Below the pieces are notes generated by a model. It worked only from the letters and a program-made list of their open reading frames with translations. It did no database searches and had not been told where the DNA came from. Of a DNA stretch of 60,453 nucleotides, positions 1 to 8,367 are shown one piece after another (the first letter of the stretch is position 1; every line of letters begins with the position of its first letter). The translations under genes were made by a program, and so were the position numbers. The stretch comes from a bacterium (GTDB lineage: Bacteria > Verrucomicrobiota > Kiritimatiellia > RFP12 > UBA1067): contig JANYBJ010000148.1 in assembly GCA_025360845.1 (NCBI GenBank), positions 1 to 60,453 of the forward strand, in the 5' to 3' direction.

Positions 1-821
1 TCGGCAACGGCACGTCGCTGATCATCATGATCAACATCACGTCGCGGTTGCCGGTCGCCATTATCGAGGCGTGGACGCGCTACTTCGGTCTGGGCGGTAT
101 GCAGGCCACCAAGAGCCCTGTTGAACTGCTTCTGCTGTTGCTCTTCGGCTTCGCCATCGCGATGGGAACCGTGATGCTCACGCAGGGTGTTCGCAAGGTG
201 CCGATCCACTCGACGCGCCGTGCGGCGGGCGGAGGGGGCAACTCCTACGGGATGCAGCAGACTTATATGCCGTTGCGCGTGAACTACACGGGCGTTATGC
301 CGATCATCTTCGCGGGGCCGCTGATTCAGTTTCCCTCGGCGTTGCTGAGCCGGATCCCGGCGGAGATCTCTTGGCTGGCGTGGCTCAAGTGGCTGGGCAC
401 GCAGTTGTCCGATATGACCAGCCCGATTCACCTCGTGGCCTACGCGGTACTGATCATGTTCTTCGCGTTCTTCTGGGTCGCCACCCAGTTCAATGCCATG
501 CAGATTTCAGACAACCTGAAGCGCGACGGTTCTTATGTTCCCGGTATCCGTCCGGGACGCGCCACGGCAGAACATCTGGATGCGCTGATGACGCGTGTGA
601 CGCTGATCGGCGGCACGGGGCTGCTCATCATCGCGCTGGTTCCGCAGTTGCTGCGCGGCGTGATGCAACTGCCTTGGGAGATGGCCTCCTTCTTCGGCGG
701 CACGAGCTTGCTGATTATTGTCGGCGTGGCGCTCGATACGCTGCGTCAGATGGAGTCGCATTTGCTCATGCGCAACTACGACGGCTTCCTGAAACACGGA
801 CGCCTGCGTGGCCGCCGCTAA
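1..821 (+). CDS. secY: Protein translocase subunit SecY, C-terminal part
   Basis: Channel subunit of the SecYEG translocon in the inner membrane. The reading frame is open from base 3 and the gene starts before the window; about 272 C-terminal residues are present. The first residues, GNGTSLII, match the conserved SecY cytoplasmic-loop region. Next come a hydrophobic helix, the GVRKVPI stretch, the LRVNYTGVMPIIFA helix, and the loop with SYVPGIRPG before the last two helices. The tail HGRLRGRR is basic, as in other SecY proteins. A strong terminator follows at once, so secY ends its transcription unit here (usually the ribosomal-protein spc operon). Confidence 0.96.
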   Translation, partial: GNGTSLIIMINITSRLPVAIIEAWTRYFGLGGMQATKSPVELLLLLLFGFAIAMGTVMLTQGVRKVPIHSTRRAAGGGGNSYGMQQTYMPLRVNYTGVMPIIFAGPLIQFPSALLSRIPAEISWLAWLKWLGTQLSDMTSPIHLVAYAVLIMFFAFFWVATQFNAMQISDNLKRDGSYVPGIRPGRATAEHLDALMTRVTLIGGTGLLIIALVPQLLRGVMQLPWEMASFFGGTSLLIIVGVALDTLRQMESHLLMRNYDGFLKHGRLRGRR

Positions 822-855
822 GATGTAGCCGCCACAAACGACGTGCTCGTCTCAT

Positions 856-901
856 GAACAGGCTCGCGGGCGTCAGTCCGTGAGCCTGTTCTGTTTTTTA
901 G
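856..901 (+). terminator. Rho-independent terminator after secY
   Basis: GAACAGGCTC (856-865) pairs perfectly with GAGCCTGTTC (882-891). The stem extends inward to 15 bp with two G-U pairs and leaves a 6-nt loop. The run TGTTTTTT follows. Confidence 0.93.
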
Positions 902-906
902 CCTTT

Positions 907-1896
907 ATGATTTTGCAGCAGTACTTCCGACACTTACCGCACATCGGCCCGCAGCGCGAGAAGGCGCTGCGTCTGGAAGGGTGCGCCTGCTGGACAGACA
1001 TCCTGAATGCGCCGCATCCGCTCGCGGGTCTGGACGTCTTTGCCTGGGACGAGGTGTGCGTAGCGGCAGAACAGAGCCTGCGTGCATTGCAAGCGGATGA
1101 GGTCGCCTTCTTCAGCAAGCGGCTCCCGCCCTTGGAGCAATGGCGTGTGCTGACGCATTGGTTCGACCAAGCGTCGTATTTCGATATCGAGACCAGCGGT
1201 CTGGATGCGGACAGTATCGTCACGCTCGTCTGTTGTTTTCACGGAGAACAACCCTTGCGGTTCCTCGCAGGCGAGAATCTGGACGAGTTCCTCGAGTTGT
1301 TGGAAAGCGTGAAGCTGTTGGTGTCGTTCAATGGCGCGAGCTTCGATGTGCCGCGCGTACTCGACCGTTTCCACATTCCCGAGTTGCCCTGTGCGCATGT
1401 GGACCTGCGCTGGTTCTGTCACCACGCCGGGTGGCGCGGCGGGCTCAAGAAGATCGAGAAAGCACTGGGTTTGCGGCGTCCTGCGGATCTCGACGGCCTC
1501 GGCGGTGCGGAGGCGGTCTGGCTGTGGCAGGCGTGGCAGGAACGCGGCGACGAGCAGGCCAAACGCACGCTGGAGCGCTATTGCTCGGCCGACACCGTGA
1601 TGCTGAAACTGCTCGCTGGAAGGCTTTGCGCTTTACAAGGGGCGGCCGTTGCGTTGTCTACGGAGACCGACCTGTGGTCGCTTGTCAACAGGGCTTATCC
1701 CGATCTCGGCCGGCCTCTCGTGAATACGCCACCTGTGTCAGAGCCTGCCCTTCCGAAACCCTCACCCGGCCCCGTCATATCCGCCGATCTCTTCTCGATC
1801 TCGCAGATGGTGAGTGCCACAGAAGGATTGTCACGTTCGGAGAAGCAGGCCCGGTTGCGCGAGCGCTGGCGGCAGCACCGAAGCGGCGGTCTGTGA
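907..1896 (+). CDS. YprB-like DEDD exonuclease (RNase H-like fold)
   Basis: About 329 residues. The core has the three exonuclease motifs of the DnaQ/DEDD family: FDIETSGLD (Exo I), NGASFDVPR (Exo II) and RYCSADTVML (Exo III, without the extra Tyr/His spacing of classic DnaQ). This matches the YprB family (COG3359), predicted 3'-5' nucleases of unknown substrate. A GTG start at 880 is possible by frame, but it lies inside the secY terminator stem. I therefore chose the ATG at 907, which gives a sensible N-terminus (MILQQYFRHL). The C-terminal 60 residues are proline-rich and poorly conserved in appearance. The gene is monocistronic or runs into the GH15 remnant. Confidence 0.82.
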   Translation: MILQQYFRHLPHIGPQREKALRLEGCACWTDILNAPHPLAGLDVFAWDEVCVAAEQSLRALQADEVAFFSKRLPPLEQWRVLTHWFDQASYFDIETSGLDADSIVTLVCCFHGEQPLRFLAGENLDEFLELLESVKLLVSFNGASFDVPRVLDRFHIPELPCAHVDLRWFCHHAGWRGGLKKIEKALGLRRPADLDGLGGAEAVWLWQAWQERGDEQAKRTLERYCSADTVMLKLLAGRLCALQGAAVALSTETDLWSLVNRAYPDLGRPLVNTPPVSEPALPKPSPGPVISADLFSISQMVSATEGLSRSEKQARLRERWRQHRSGGL

Positions 1897-1948
1897 GACC
1901 TGTCTTTCGGATCTCGTATGTTCGAATTGTGGAAACAAGGATTTCCTG

Positions 1949-2668
1949 ATGAACTACCGCGAAGGCGCGACCGGTCTGCCGCTGGCGAGTTACGACTTGT
2001 GGGAGGAACGGTACGAGGTGCTTACCTTCACGGCGGCGGCGGTGTATGGCGGGCTGACAGCGGCGGCGGGTTTTGTCGAGGCCTTCGGCGAGCTCGAATG
2101 GGCTGAGGATTATCGGCAAGGGGCTGCCACTTTGCGTGAAGCCGCGTGCCACCATCTCTACCTGCAGGAGTCGCACTGTTTTGCGCGGGGAATCCTCTTT
2201 CCCGAAGAGGGCGAGCCGGTCGTGGATCGCGTCGTGGATGCGAGCATCTGCGGTTCCTACCTGTTTGGTCTCCTGCCGCCGGATGATCCGCGTGTGGCGG
2301 AGACCGTTCAGCGCGTGCGCGAGCGGCTCTGGTGCGCCACGTCTGTTGGAGGGCTGGCGCGTCTATGAGGACGATGCGTACTATCGCACGGGCACGGACA
2401 CGCCGGGAAACCCGTGGTTCGTGACCACGCTCTGGTATGCGCAATATCTGATCGCGAAAGCGCAGGCGATAGACGAACTGAAGCCGGTCATGGATCTTCT
2501 GGAGTGGACGGCGGCCCGCGCCCTGCCCAGCGGGGTGCTGGCGGAGCAGATCGATCCCCGTTCCGGAAAACCGATCTCGGTCTCCCCGTTGACGTGGAGC
2601 CACGCCGCCTTTGTCACAACCGTCTGCGAGTACCGTCAGCGACGGCAACAGTTGGAAGGTAGTCTAAC
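1949..2668 (+). pseudogene. GH15 glucoamylase-like remnant, truncated and frameshifted
   Basis: The frame from 1949 reads NYREGATGLPLASYDLWEER, typical of the catalytic (alpha/alpha)6 barrel of GH15 glucoamylases and glucodextranases. It stops at 2366-2368, right after SVGGLAR. One base over, the protein continues as YEDDAYYRTGTD, and later LAEQIDPRSG and SVSPLTWSHA, also conserved in GH15. Removing one C at about 2363 would restore SVGGLARYEDD. The N-terminal half of the protein is absent: the preceding exonuclease gene ends at 1896. So this is a 5'-truncated relic with a single-base insertion, or a sequencing error on top of a truncation. The second frame stays open to 2801 through repeat sequence with no family similarity. 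Confidence 0.75.
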
Positions 2669-2725
2669 GCGGGCGGAGCCCGCAACCCTCACCCCGACCC
2701 TCTCCCAGAGGGCGAGGGAGGGGGC
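2669..2725. repeat. GC-rich hairpin repeats
   Basis: GCGGGC-GGA-GCCCGC (2669-2683) is a perfect hairpin. It is followed by a C-rich/G-rich palindromic stretch (about 2686-2723) of the widespread bacterial type that encodes the peptide TLTPTLSQ in one frame. It lies at the decayed 3' end of the GH15 remnant. The remaining bases to 2843 hold no gene that I can see. Confidence 0.6.
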
Positions 2726-2843
2726 AACAACGTTCTTTTTATCACTGTTACGAAGCCGTAAGGCACTAAAATCACGCGTCCGCGCTCCGGCAGCGAGGTA
2801 GCCCCGGCAGGGCTTTGACCTGGCAGGTCTGGCGGCCGCCGGG

Positions 2844-5240
2844 TTACCGCTTCGCTTTCTCAGGACGCGACACAATCTTGAATTGCGTGATCGAGGTGTC
2901 GACGCGTTGAAGAAGGCCTTCCGCCTCTCGGAGCGCGTCTTTCGCCCGCTCCGTCTGCTTCTGCAAGGCGTTGGCGCTTTCGGTCGTGGCTGGAGCGGAG
3001 GTGTCGGCCTCGCGCAATCGCGCGATCTCGGCGGTTAAGGCCTGGATTTTCTGTAAGTCCCCGTCGATCTGTTTGCGGATCTCTTGCGCACGCGGCGTAA
3101 ACCCCACAGAGGTCGAGTGCAGAAGGTTCGCCGCTGTGATTAATCGGGGATTGTCCTCTGCGGTCGGGCTCCAAGCCACGGCGAGATGATCCTCGCCCTC
3201 AAAGTCCCTGAGAAAAGCCTCGACAAAGTAATAGCGGCCTTGAACAAGCGACACAGGCTTCGACTTCCGTATTTCCTTTTCCCATGACTGCGGGCCGACA
3301 TAATGGTCGAGATCGATGCACAGGGCCAGTTTTGCAGGGGTCTCGTCAGAGCTCAGCCAGAACTCCCCCTGATCGTCGCAGGCGATGTAGAAGGTATACT
3401 CGCCGGTTACGGAGGGGGTGAGAAATCCCCGGACCCGCGCGATGTAAAAATTGCTGTGGTTCGCGGGCACTTCAAAATTCTCGATGGCCTGGCTGGAGTC
3501 CGGTGGTTTTTTCAGGACCCCTTGTTTGCGCGCCTCGTTCAAAGAATCGAATTTGGCGTTCTCCCAGTATTCGAGGGTCAGACCGGGAACGAGACCGGTG
3601 ACCGGCGCGAGATCGGCTTGGCGCTTGGTCGCTTTCTCGGCCAGTGCGGCCGCGGATGCGGACAGGCGGACCAGTTCCAGGCGGGCACTCTGGATGCGGG
3701 ATTCGGCCATGACCTTTTCGGGGGTTCCTCCCAATACGAGTTCAGCCAAATGTTCAAAGCGGGAGTTGGCCGCGATGGCGCGCTCGCGGTATTTCAGCGC
3801 CAGATCGACTCCCCCCGTGATCTCTTTGCAAAAGATGGCTGCGGCTAAGAAAAGCGTGCCTTTTGTCGCGGAGTCACCCGCGGCCTTGGGCACGGTCGCG
3901 TTCACCAGACGCAGCATCTGGTCAGCCGGGATCTTGTCCCATGCGACGATGCGGCCCGGCGCGACCGTCACGCCCTCGTCATTTGCGCCGGTCACGTCCA
4001 CCTGTCCGCCGAAGGCGACCCAGACACCGCGGAGCGGCGCACGTGCGAGTTCCTCCTGCACAAATACCCGAAGTCTGGCCAGCGTCTCGAAGCGCAGGAT
4101 CGCCGTGTCGATGATGTCCTTCGCCTCGGGGTCTTGCCAGTTGGTCCTTTTGGCTTTCAGGATCTGGGAGGCTTCGGCGAAACGGTAAGCCACGCCGTTG
4201 AGGCGCATCTGCTCTTCCACAGCCGCCCTTGCCGGAGCCAGTGCCGACGAGAGCCCGTCTTTGGGTTTTCCCTGCTCAGCCGTATCCGGTGTCGCCACCT
4301 GTGTGCCCGCTGTCGCCGGTTGTCCGGTTGTTACTGCCGCCTGAACCGCTGTCTGGGTCTCCTGCCAAGGCTGGAGGAAAGGCTCGTCGATGATAACCGG
4401 CTGATCCGAACCGGGCAGCGTCCAGCCCACCCGCAAATAATCGAACCCTTCGCCTTCTTTCATCAGGGCCTCCAGATAGTACCGCTTCCCGGCGACCAGA
4501 TCACAGGCTTCGGACAGCAGGTCGGCGCGGTAGTCCCAGCTTTCGACAAAGTTGTCGACGGTGATCAGCTTACGCAGGTTGGCGGGCGTGTCGTCCGTGC
4601 TCAGCCAGAACTCGGCGGTGTCGTCGACACAGACCGCGAATCGGTATTTGCCCGATTGAGACGGCACAAGATAACCCCGCACGCGCGCGCCGTAATGGTC
4701 GCCAATATTATCCGACAGCTCAAAGCGTCTGATCTGGACGGTCCGGCTGGGCTGTCCAGGAAAAGTGGGGGCCGAAAGGAGTGCCCTGATCGGTTGTTCG
4801 GGGATGCCCTCATAATACTCGCAGAGCAGGCCGTGGGGACTGCCCACAGGAACCTCTCGCGGGAGGGCCGTCTGTTGCTGCTGGTTTTGCGTGGGTTGCG
4901 GTGTTGGCTGCGGTTCCGGGTTCTGGCCTGTGGTCTGTTCCTGTTTCGGTTCAACGGACACAGGCGCCTTCGGCACAGGCGCCTTCGAGGCGGGCGGTTG
5001 TTCGACGTTGGTTTGCCGGGAAGAGGCGGGAGGAGGTGCCGGTTTCTTCGAGCCTCCGGAAACACCGATTCCGATGCCGATAACGACCAGCAAACCCACA
5101 CCGATGGCGGCGGGAATCACCCATTTCAGCCCGTTTTTGGGTCTTTTGGGAGGGGGTGGCGGATGGGAAGTCGGCGGATGGCGCAGGTCCTTGTGTTGGA
5201 TCTTCTGAGTGAAGCCTCTGTCAATCTTGATCGTGGACAT
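2844..5240 (-). CDS. Membrane-anchored protein with two PA14 domains
   Basis: 798 residues. A short cytoplasmic N-terminus with a proline cluster (about residues 23-33) precedes one transmembrane helix (about 39-61). A Pro/Gln/Thr-rich linker runs to about 130. Two PA14 beta-barrels follow: about 137-288 (starting GLLCEYYEG, with FAVCVDDTAEFWLS) and about 553-700 (starting GLTLEYWEN, with FYIACDDQGEFWLS). The helical region between them lacks an obvious family. About 715-785 is a predicted coiled coil. PA14 domains bind carbohydrates in many exoenzymes and adhesins, so a cell-surface glycan-binding role is likely. No catalytic domain is visible. The ATG at 5240 gives a good start. Nothing nearby on the same strand suggests an operon. 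Confidence 0.8.
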   Translation of the reverse strand: MSTIKIDRGFTQKIQHKDLRHPPTSHPPPPPKRPKNGLKWVIPAAIGVGLLVVIGIGIGVSGGSKKPAPPPASSRQTNVEQPPASKAPVPKAPVSVEPKQEQTTGQNPEPQPTPQPTQNQQQQTALPREVPVGSPHGLLCEYYEGIPEQPIRALLSAPTFPGQPSRTVQIRRFELSDNIGDHYGARVRGYLVPSQSGKYRFAVCVDDTAEFWLSTDDTPANLRKLITVDNFVESWDYRADLLSEACDLVAGKRYYLEALMKEGEGFDYLRVGWTLPGSDQPVIIDEPFLQPWQETQTAVQAAVTTGQPATAGTQVATPDTAEQGKPKDGLSSALAPARAAVEEQMRLNGVAYRFAEASQILKAKRTNWQDPEAKDIIDTAILRFETLARLRVFVQEELARAPLRGVWVAFGGQVDVTGANDEGVTVAPGRIVAWDKIPADQMLRLVNATVPKAAGDSATKGTLFLAAAIFCKEITGGVDLALKYRERAIAANSRFEHLAELVLGGTPEKVMAESRIQSARLELVRLSASAAALAEKATKRQADLAPVTGLVPGLTLEYWENAKFDSLNEARKQGVLKKPPDSSQAIENFEVPANHSNFYIARVRGFLTPSVTGEYTFYIACDDQGEFWLSSDETPAKLALCIDLDHYVGPQSWEKEIRKSKPVSLVQGRYYFVEAFLRDFEGEDHLAVAWSPTAEDNPRLITAANLLHSTSVGFTPRAQEIRKQIDGDLQKIQALTAEIARLREADTSAPATTESANALQKQTERAKDALREAEGLLQRVDTSITQFKIVSRPEKAKR

Positions 5241-5658
5241 AGTCGGCCTTTTCCTTTCCCTTGTTCAAGTTATAGCCCACCCGCTGAGGGGATAAGTGAG
5301 GGGTGATCAATCAAAGCTGTTCAGCGGGAAATAACCCGTGTGAACGCATTTAGACATCGCCATCAACAAACCCGAGAATCAGGTGCATGGTGATAGAGCG
5401 TAAACACATTTTCCGCCTTCGTCAAGCGGGCAAGTCACTTGTGTCGGGGTGTCGGGGGGCGCATGGCCGTTCTGATGAGGTCGGTGACTCGTAATCTTGC
5501 TCAACAGAACGGCGATGCGCCGCGGAAGGAATCAGCGGTTGACTATAATTCGAGAAGCCTATTACCTGTCCCGTTGTGCATTATAGCAATTATTTCCCGT
5601 TGAACGCGGCCGCGTAATGGGATATTCTATTTTGGCTGAAAGAGTAAGGGTGAAGGGG
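5241..5658. other. Intergenic region between divergent genes
   Basis: 418 bp between the PA14 gene and the TIGR04255 cassette, less GC-rich than its surroundings. It holds the inverted repeat at 5459-5520. A TTGACT (5539-5544) overlapping TATAAT (5544-5549) may belong to the cassette promoter, but the spacing to a partner box is poor. I see no small ORF or RNA gene. Confidence 0.5.
5459..5520. repeat. 16-bp inverted repeat with 30-nt loop
   Basis: GCGCATGGCCGTTCTG (5459-5474) pairs with CAGAACGGCGATGCGC (5505-5520) with one mismatch. There is no T-run after it, so it is not an ordinary terminator. It sits about 140 bp upstream of the TIGR04255 cassette and could be an operator, an RNA element or a transposon scar. 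Confidence 0.6.
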
Positions 5659-6438
5659 ATGGAACAGATCAGTCAGCCATGCATAAACAGAGCGGAAAAT
5701 TTCGCGCAACTTCCAAAGTCGCCGCTTGTGGAAGCTGTTTTGCACATTCAGAGCCGACCGACGCAACCGATTGTGCCAGCCGAGTTGCGTGCGCGTCTGG
5801 ATGGTGAGTTAAGCGGTTACGCGTTCTCGAATGAGTTGTTCGAGTGTACCAACGAGTTTACCTTTGGAAAAGACGGCGCCCAGAAATCTAAGGCCAAAAC
5901 CGATTGGAAAGGTCTGCGCTACACGTCTGCAGACGGCAAACAAGTCATTCTGTTCAACAAAGACGGTTTCGTTTTCAGCAGACTCAAGCCTTACCTCTCC
6001 TGGGATTGTTTTGTCAAGGAAGGCTTGGCTGCGTGGAATGTATTTAAGCGTGTTGCCCAACCGGATTTGGTCATCCGCATTGGCCTGCGCATGATTAACC
6101 GCGTCACCATACCGATCGGGACTTTCCAAATAGAAGATTACTTGGCGACGGCACCGCAAGCGCCGAAAGGGTTTGATATTCCTTATCAGGGGTTTATGCA
6201 TCATGAATCCTTCGCTCTGCCCGACACGCCTTATGGAGTCACTGTAGTAAAGACCATCCTTCCGCCCGTTAAAGGTGAGCCCGGACCGGCCATTGTTATT
6301 GACATCGACGCGTTTTTGACGCCCAACGAAATGGTTGGGGACGAGACACTGGTGGAGCTTTTGACCGACATGCGATGGATAAAGAACAAGGTCTTCTTTG
6401 GCACGGTTACTGCCAAAACCTTGGAGGCTTTCAAATGA
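5659..6438 (+). CDS. TIGR04255 family protein (cassette gene 1)
   Basis: 259 residues from the ATG at 5659, which follows GGGTGAAGGGG; an upstream in-frame ATG at 5617 lacks a ribosome site. The family signature is seen at the N-terminus (LPKSPLVEAVLHI), in the middle (FSRLKPYLSWDCF and IRIGLRMINRV) and at the C-terminus (KNKVFFGTVTAKTLEAF). TIGR04255 proteins are sporadically distributed and have no established function. The stop overlaps the next start as ATGA, so translation is probably coupled to genes 2 and 3. There is no signal peptide or membrane segment, so it is likely cytoplasmic. Confidence 0.75.
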   Translation: MEQISQPCINRAENFAQLPKSPLVEAVLHIQSRPTQPIVPAELRARLDGELSGYAFSNELFECTNEFTFGKDGAQKSKAKTDWKGLRYTSADGKQVILFNKDGFVFSRLKPYLSWDCFVKEGLAAWNVFKRVAQPDLVIRIGLRMINRVTIPIGTFQIEDYLATAPQAPKGFDIPYQGFMHHESFALPDTPYGVTVVKTILPPVKGEPGPAIVIDIDAFLTPNEMVGDETLVELLTDMRWIKNKVFFGTVTAKTLEAFK

Positions 6439-6926
6439 TTAGGACCATCGTAGGAATTGTGACCTTGGCGCATCCCTCCATGTCGGCGGGGGTGAGCGAA
6501 AGCGCATTCATGATCAAGAAGCAAATGGAAGAGGAGCGGACACGCTTGCAGCAATCCTGCGCCTGGGGCGGAACATCGCAGGACTTGCTGACCAGCATTA
6601 TTCACGTCGAGCAGGAGTGTTGTAACGCCGGTTGGGACGGTTATGACGCGTTGCCTGTCTCGGGTGAATCTGTCCGCCTCGGCATCGCCCTGTCCAAGTC
6701 GCTGCCGTGGGGATTTCATAAGCCTACGGTTGGGGTTGAGCCGGATGGCCAGCTCACCTTCGAATGGTACAAGTCCCCTCGAAAGACCTGTTCGGTCAGT
6801 GTAGCCCCTGACGGTACGTTTCACTATGCGGCCTTGAATGGTGCCAGCAATGTTTATGGTTCGGAGCTGTTCAACGGTTCGATGCCAGCCACCATCCTTA
6901 ACGCCATCGACAGCGTTTATTCATGA
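6435..6926 (+). CDS. Hypothetical protein (cassette gene 2)
   Basis: 163 residues. The start is the ATG at 6435, overlapping the TIGR04255 stop by four bases; a longer frame from 6375 would lie inside gene 1. The C-terminal half carries NAGWDGYDALPVS, then PTVGVEPDGQLTFEWYK and PDGTFHYAALNG, a pattern of short beta-strands around a Gly-Trp-Asp-Gly-Tyr motif. I do not recognise a named domain. It is cytoplasmic by composition. Its stop overlaps the next start by four bases, so its role is tied to its two partners. Confidence 0.7.
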   Translation: MIRTIVGIVTLAHPSMSAGVSESAFMIKKQMEEERTRLQQSCAWGGTSQDLLTSIIHVEQECCNAGWDGYDALPVSGESVRLGIALSKSLPWGFHKPTVGVEPDGQLTFEWYKSPRKTCSVSVAPDGTFHYAALNGASNVYGSELFNGSMPATILNAIDSVYS

Positions 6927-7333
6927 GTGCCGTTGCCGTCCAGCCTGTAGGTGACGATGAGGTCTTGGCACGGTTTGTACTCAGAAAAGACTGGGTGCGA
7001 AACGATCAGACTCTTCGTCCCGAGGCTTTCATACCCCATCCGCACAAGGATCTGTCGGTTTCGCGTCATCAGGCTCGTCCCGATACGGAGTTGTGGGAAG
7101 AAGGTAAGGCGGTGGCAGCAGCGGTAACGGTGACTGTGAGGAGAGTCATGCAACTTCACGGCCGAGCAGATTTTATCGCGTCTGACGTGATCGGCCAGAA
7201 TTTGCGCGTCGAAGCCGACCCGCTTCCGGAAAATCCGAGTCACGCCGTCGTTGTGGGGTGGCCGCCCGAAAAAGCGGTTCAGAAAATCAAGGCATTGATG
7301 CTTGCCGCTGCTGCTCGATTTGTACCCCTCTGA
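6923..7333 (+). CDS. Hypothetical protein (cassette gene 3)
   Basis: 136 residues, beginning at the ATG overlapping the stop of gene 2. Conserved-looking stretches are LSVSRHQ, ELWEEGK, GRADFIASDV and LPENPSHAVVVGWP, followed by a helical C-terminus. I do not recognise a characterised family. The Asp/Asn/His-rich blocks could form a catalytic or metal site, but this is a guess. It ends 4 bp from the convergent end of the type ISP gene. Confidence 0.68.
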   Translation: MSAVAVQPVGDDEVLARFVLRKDWVRNDQTLRPEAFIPHPHKDLSVSRHQARPDTELWEEGKAVAAAVTVTVRRVMQLHGRADFIASDVIGQNLRVEADPLPENPSHAVVVGWPPEKAVQKIKALMLAAAARFVPL

Positions 7334-7337
7334 TCTG

Positions 7338-7765
7338 TCACAGCCCAAGCTTCGGCAGCGCCTTCACGATCTTCATGGTTTCGATGCTGAGCGTGACGAT
7401 GCGCTTGAGCAGGTCGATGATGTAGCGCGGCTGGTTGTGCTCGTCGCACCAGAGGTTGGGGTCGTTGACGATGCCGCTCTCTTTGTGGGTGGTGACGGCG
7501 TAGCGCTCCATGATCCACTCGATGGCGTGAAGAAGCTGCGGGCATCCGACGTGAATTTCTCTTCCGGCGCGAGCGGGATGAGTTCTGCGTAGCCTTCGTC
7601 GCGGTGGTTGATCCAGTCGCCGTGCTTGTTGGGCTGGAGGATGGTGAAAGCGCCTGCCTTGAGCATGGCGCCGACGGAGCCGAATTCCTTGATGCGGGCG
7701 AGCTTCTGCTCGCGCGTCAGGTAGTCGCCGATGTCGTGGTAGTAGAGGGTGGCGTTGTCGTTCAT
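7338..7765 (-). pseudogene. Type ISP restriction-modification gene, 3' fragment
   Basis: The ATG at 7765 overlaps the stop of the four-helix-bundle ORF (ATGA). It opens with LYYHDIGDYLTREQKL, the block that follows the NPPY methylase domain in type ISP and related helicase-methylase enzymes. After KFTSDARSFF (about 7552) the frame shifts by one, and the protein resumes as LHAIEWIMERYAVTTHKESG and runs to the true C-terminus (KIVKALPKLGL). The expected target-recognition region between these blocks is missing. The fragment is therefore non-functional as a restriction enzyme. Confidence 0.75.
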
Positions 7766-8367
7766 GGGGTGGGCTTCCGGCTGGGAGGACTGGGTGATAT
7801 GGGAGGGCTGGACAGGGTAACTTTGTTTCTGGTCTGCTGACGCGCCGCAAACAGGCGCTCCCTAAAGCCGCCCTGCGCCAGGAATTTCGTCTCCAGCGCT
7901 TCCAGTTGGCGCTGGAGCAGGTAATCTGCCTGATGCAGCAGGCAGAGGCACATGTTGGCCGTGGTCTCGGTCGGGCGTGTCTTGGCGATGTCCAGATACC
8001 AGGTCGGCGGCACGGAGGCGTCGCGGGATTTGTCGCGCAGATAGCAGGCTTCGCGCGAGTCCTTGTCCCAAAGCCGCAGCCCTCGGACGCGCAAATAATC
8101 CTCGTAATCGATGCGCAGTTCAACCAGGTTGGCTTTGGCGACATTCGTCAGCTTGATCTCCGTCTCCGCAGAGGTCACGGCGGCCGCGCTGGCCTCAGCG
8201 ATATTCTGTTTGCCGCTGCGCGCAGCCTGCACCATCTGATCAACCGTACGGTCGCCTTTGTTTAGGTGCGCATGCGCGAAATAGAAGGTCAGGTCATAGA
8301 TGATCTCCGCCTTCTGATAGGTCAGCAGCCTTTTGAAATCCCCGCGGGGGGCAAGCAGTCCGCGCAT
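7762..8367 (-). CDS. Four-helix-bundle protein (23S IVS / 'suffix domain' family)
   Basis: 201 residues. Residues 1-110 carry the signature of four-helix-bundle proteins of the 23S rRNA intervening-sequence type: LLTYQKAEIIYDLTFYF, DRTVDQMVQAARSGKQNIAE and TEIKLTNVAKANLVELRIDYEDYLR (cut here in parts: EIKLTNVAKANLVELR). The rest (WYLDIAKTRPTETTANM, ADYLLQRQLEALE) matches the 'suffix' extension seen in TIGR04258. The ATG at 8367 has a strong GGAGG site. The ORF is intact, whereas the enclosing methylase gene is broken. Its last 22 residues (rich in Pro and Ser) are encoded by the left 9-nt array. Members of this family bind RNA or DNA; bAvd of diversity-generating retroelements is a distant relative. 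No reverse transcriptase is present here. Confidence 0.85.
   Translation of the reverse strand: MRGLLAPRGDFKRLLTYQKAEIIYDLTFYFAHAHLNKGDRTVDQMVQAARSGKQNIAEASAAAVTSAETEIKLTNVAKANLVELRIDYEDYLRVRGLRLWDKDSREACYLRDKSRDASVPPTWYLDIAKTRPTETTANMCLCLLHQADYLLQRQLEALETKFLAQGGFRERLFAARQQTRNKVTLSSPPISPSPPSRKPTP
7781..7816 (+). repeat. Left 9-nt array of the IVS-like element
   Basis: Four consecutive 9-mers on the plus strand: CTGGGAGGA, CTGGGTGAT, ATGGGAGGG, CTGGACAGG. The core is CTGGG. It is the inverted counterpart of the array at 8383-8418 and encodes the Pro/Ser-rich tail of the four-helix protein. Confidence 0.8.

Noticed and set aside
5475..5520. A tRNA-like stretch (GACTCGTAATC resembles a Thr anticodon loop)
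   Set aside because: No T-loop, no acceptor pairing and no CCA; the bases are the loop of an inverted repeat.
7762..8367. Diversity-generating retroelement because bAvd shares the four-helix fold
   Set aside because: There is no reverse transcriptase, template repeat or variable repeat nearby.
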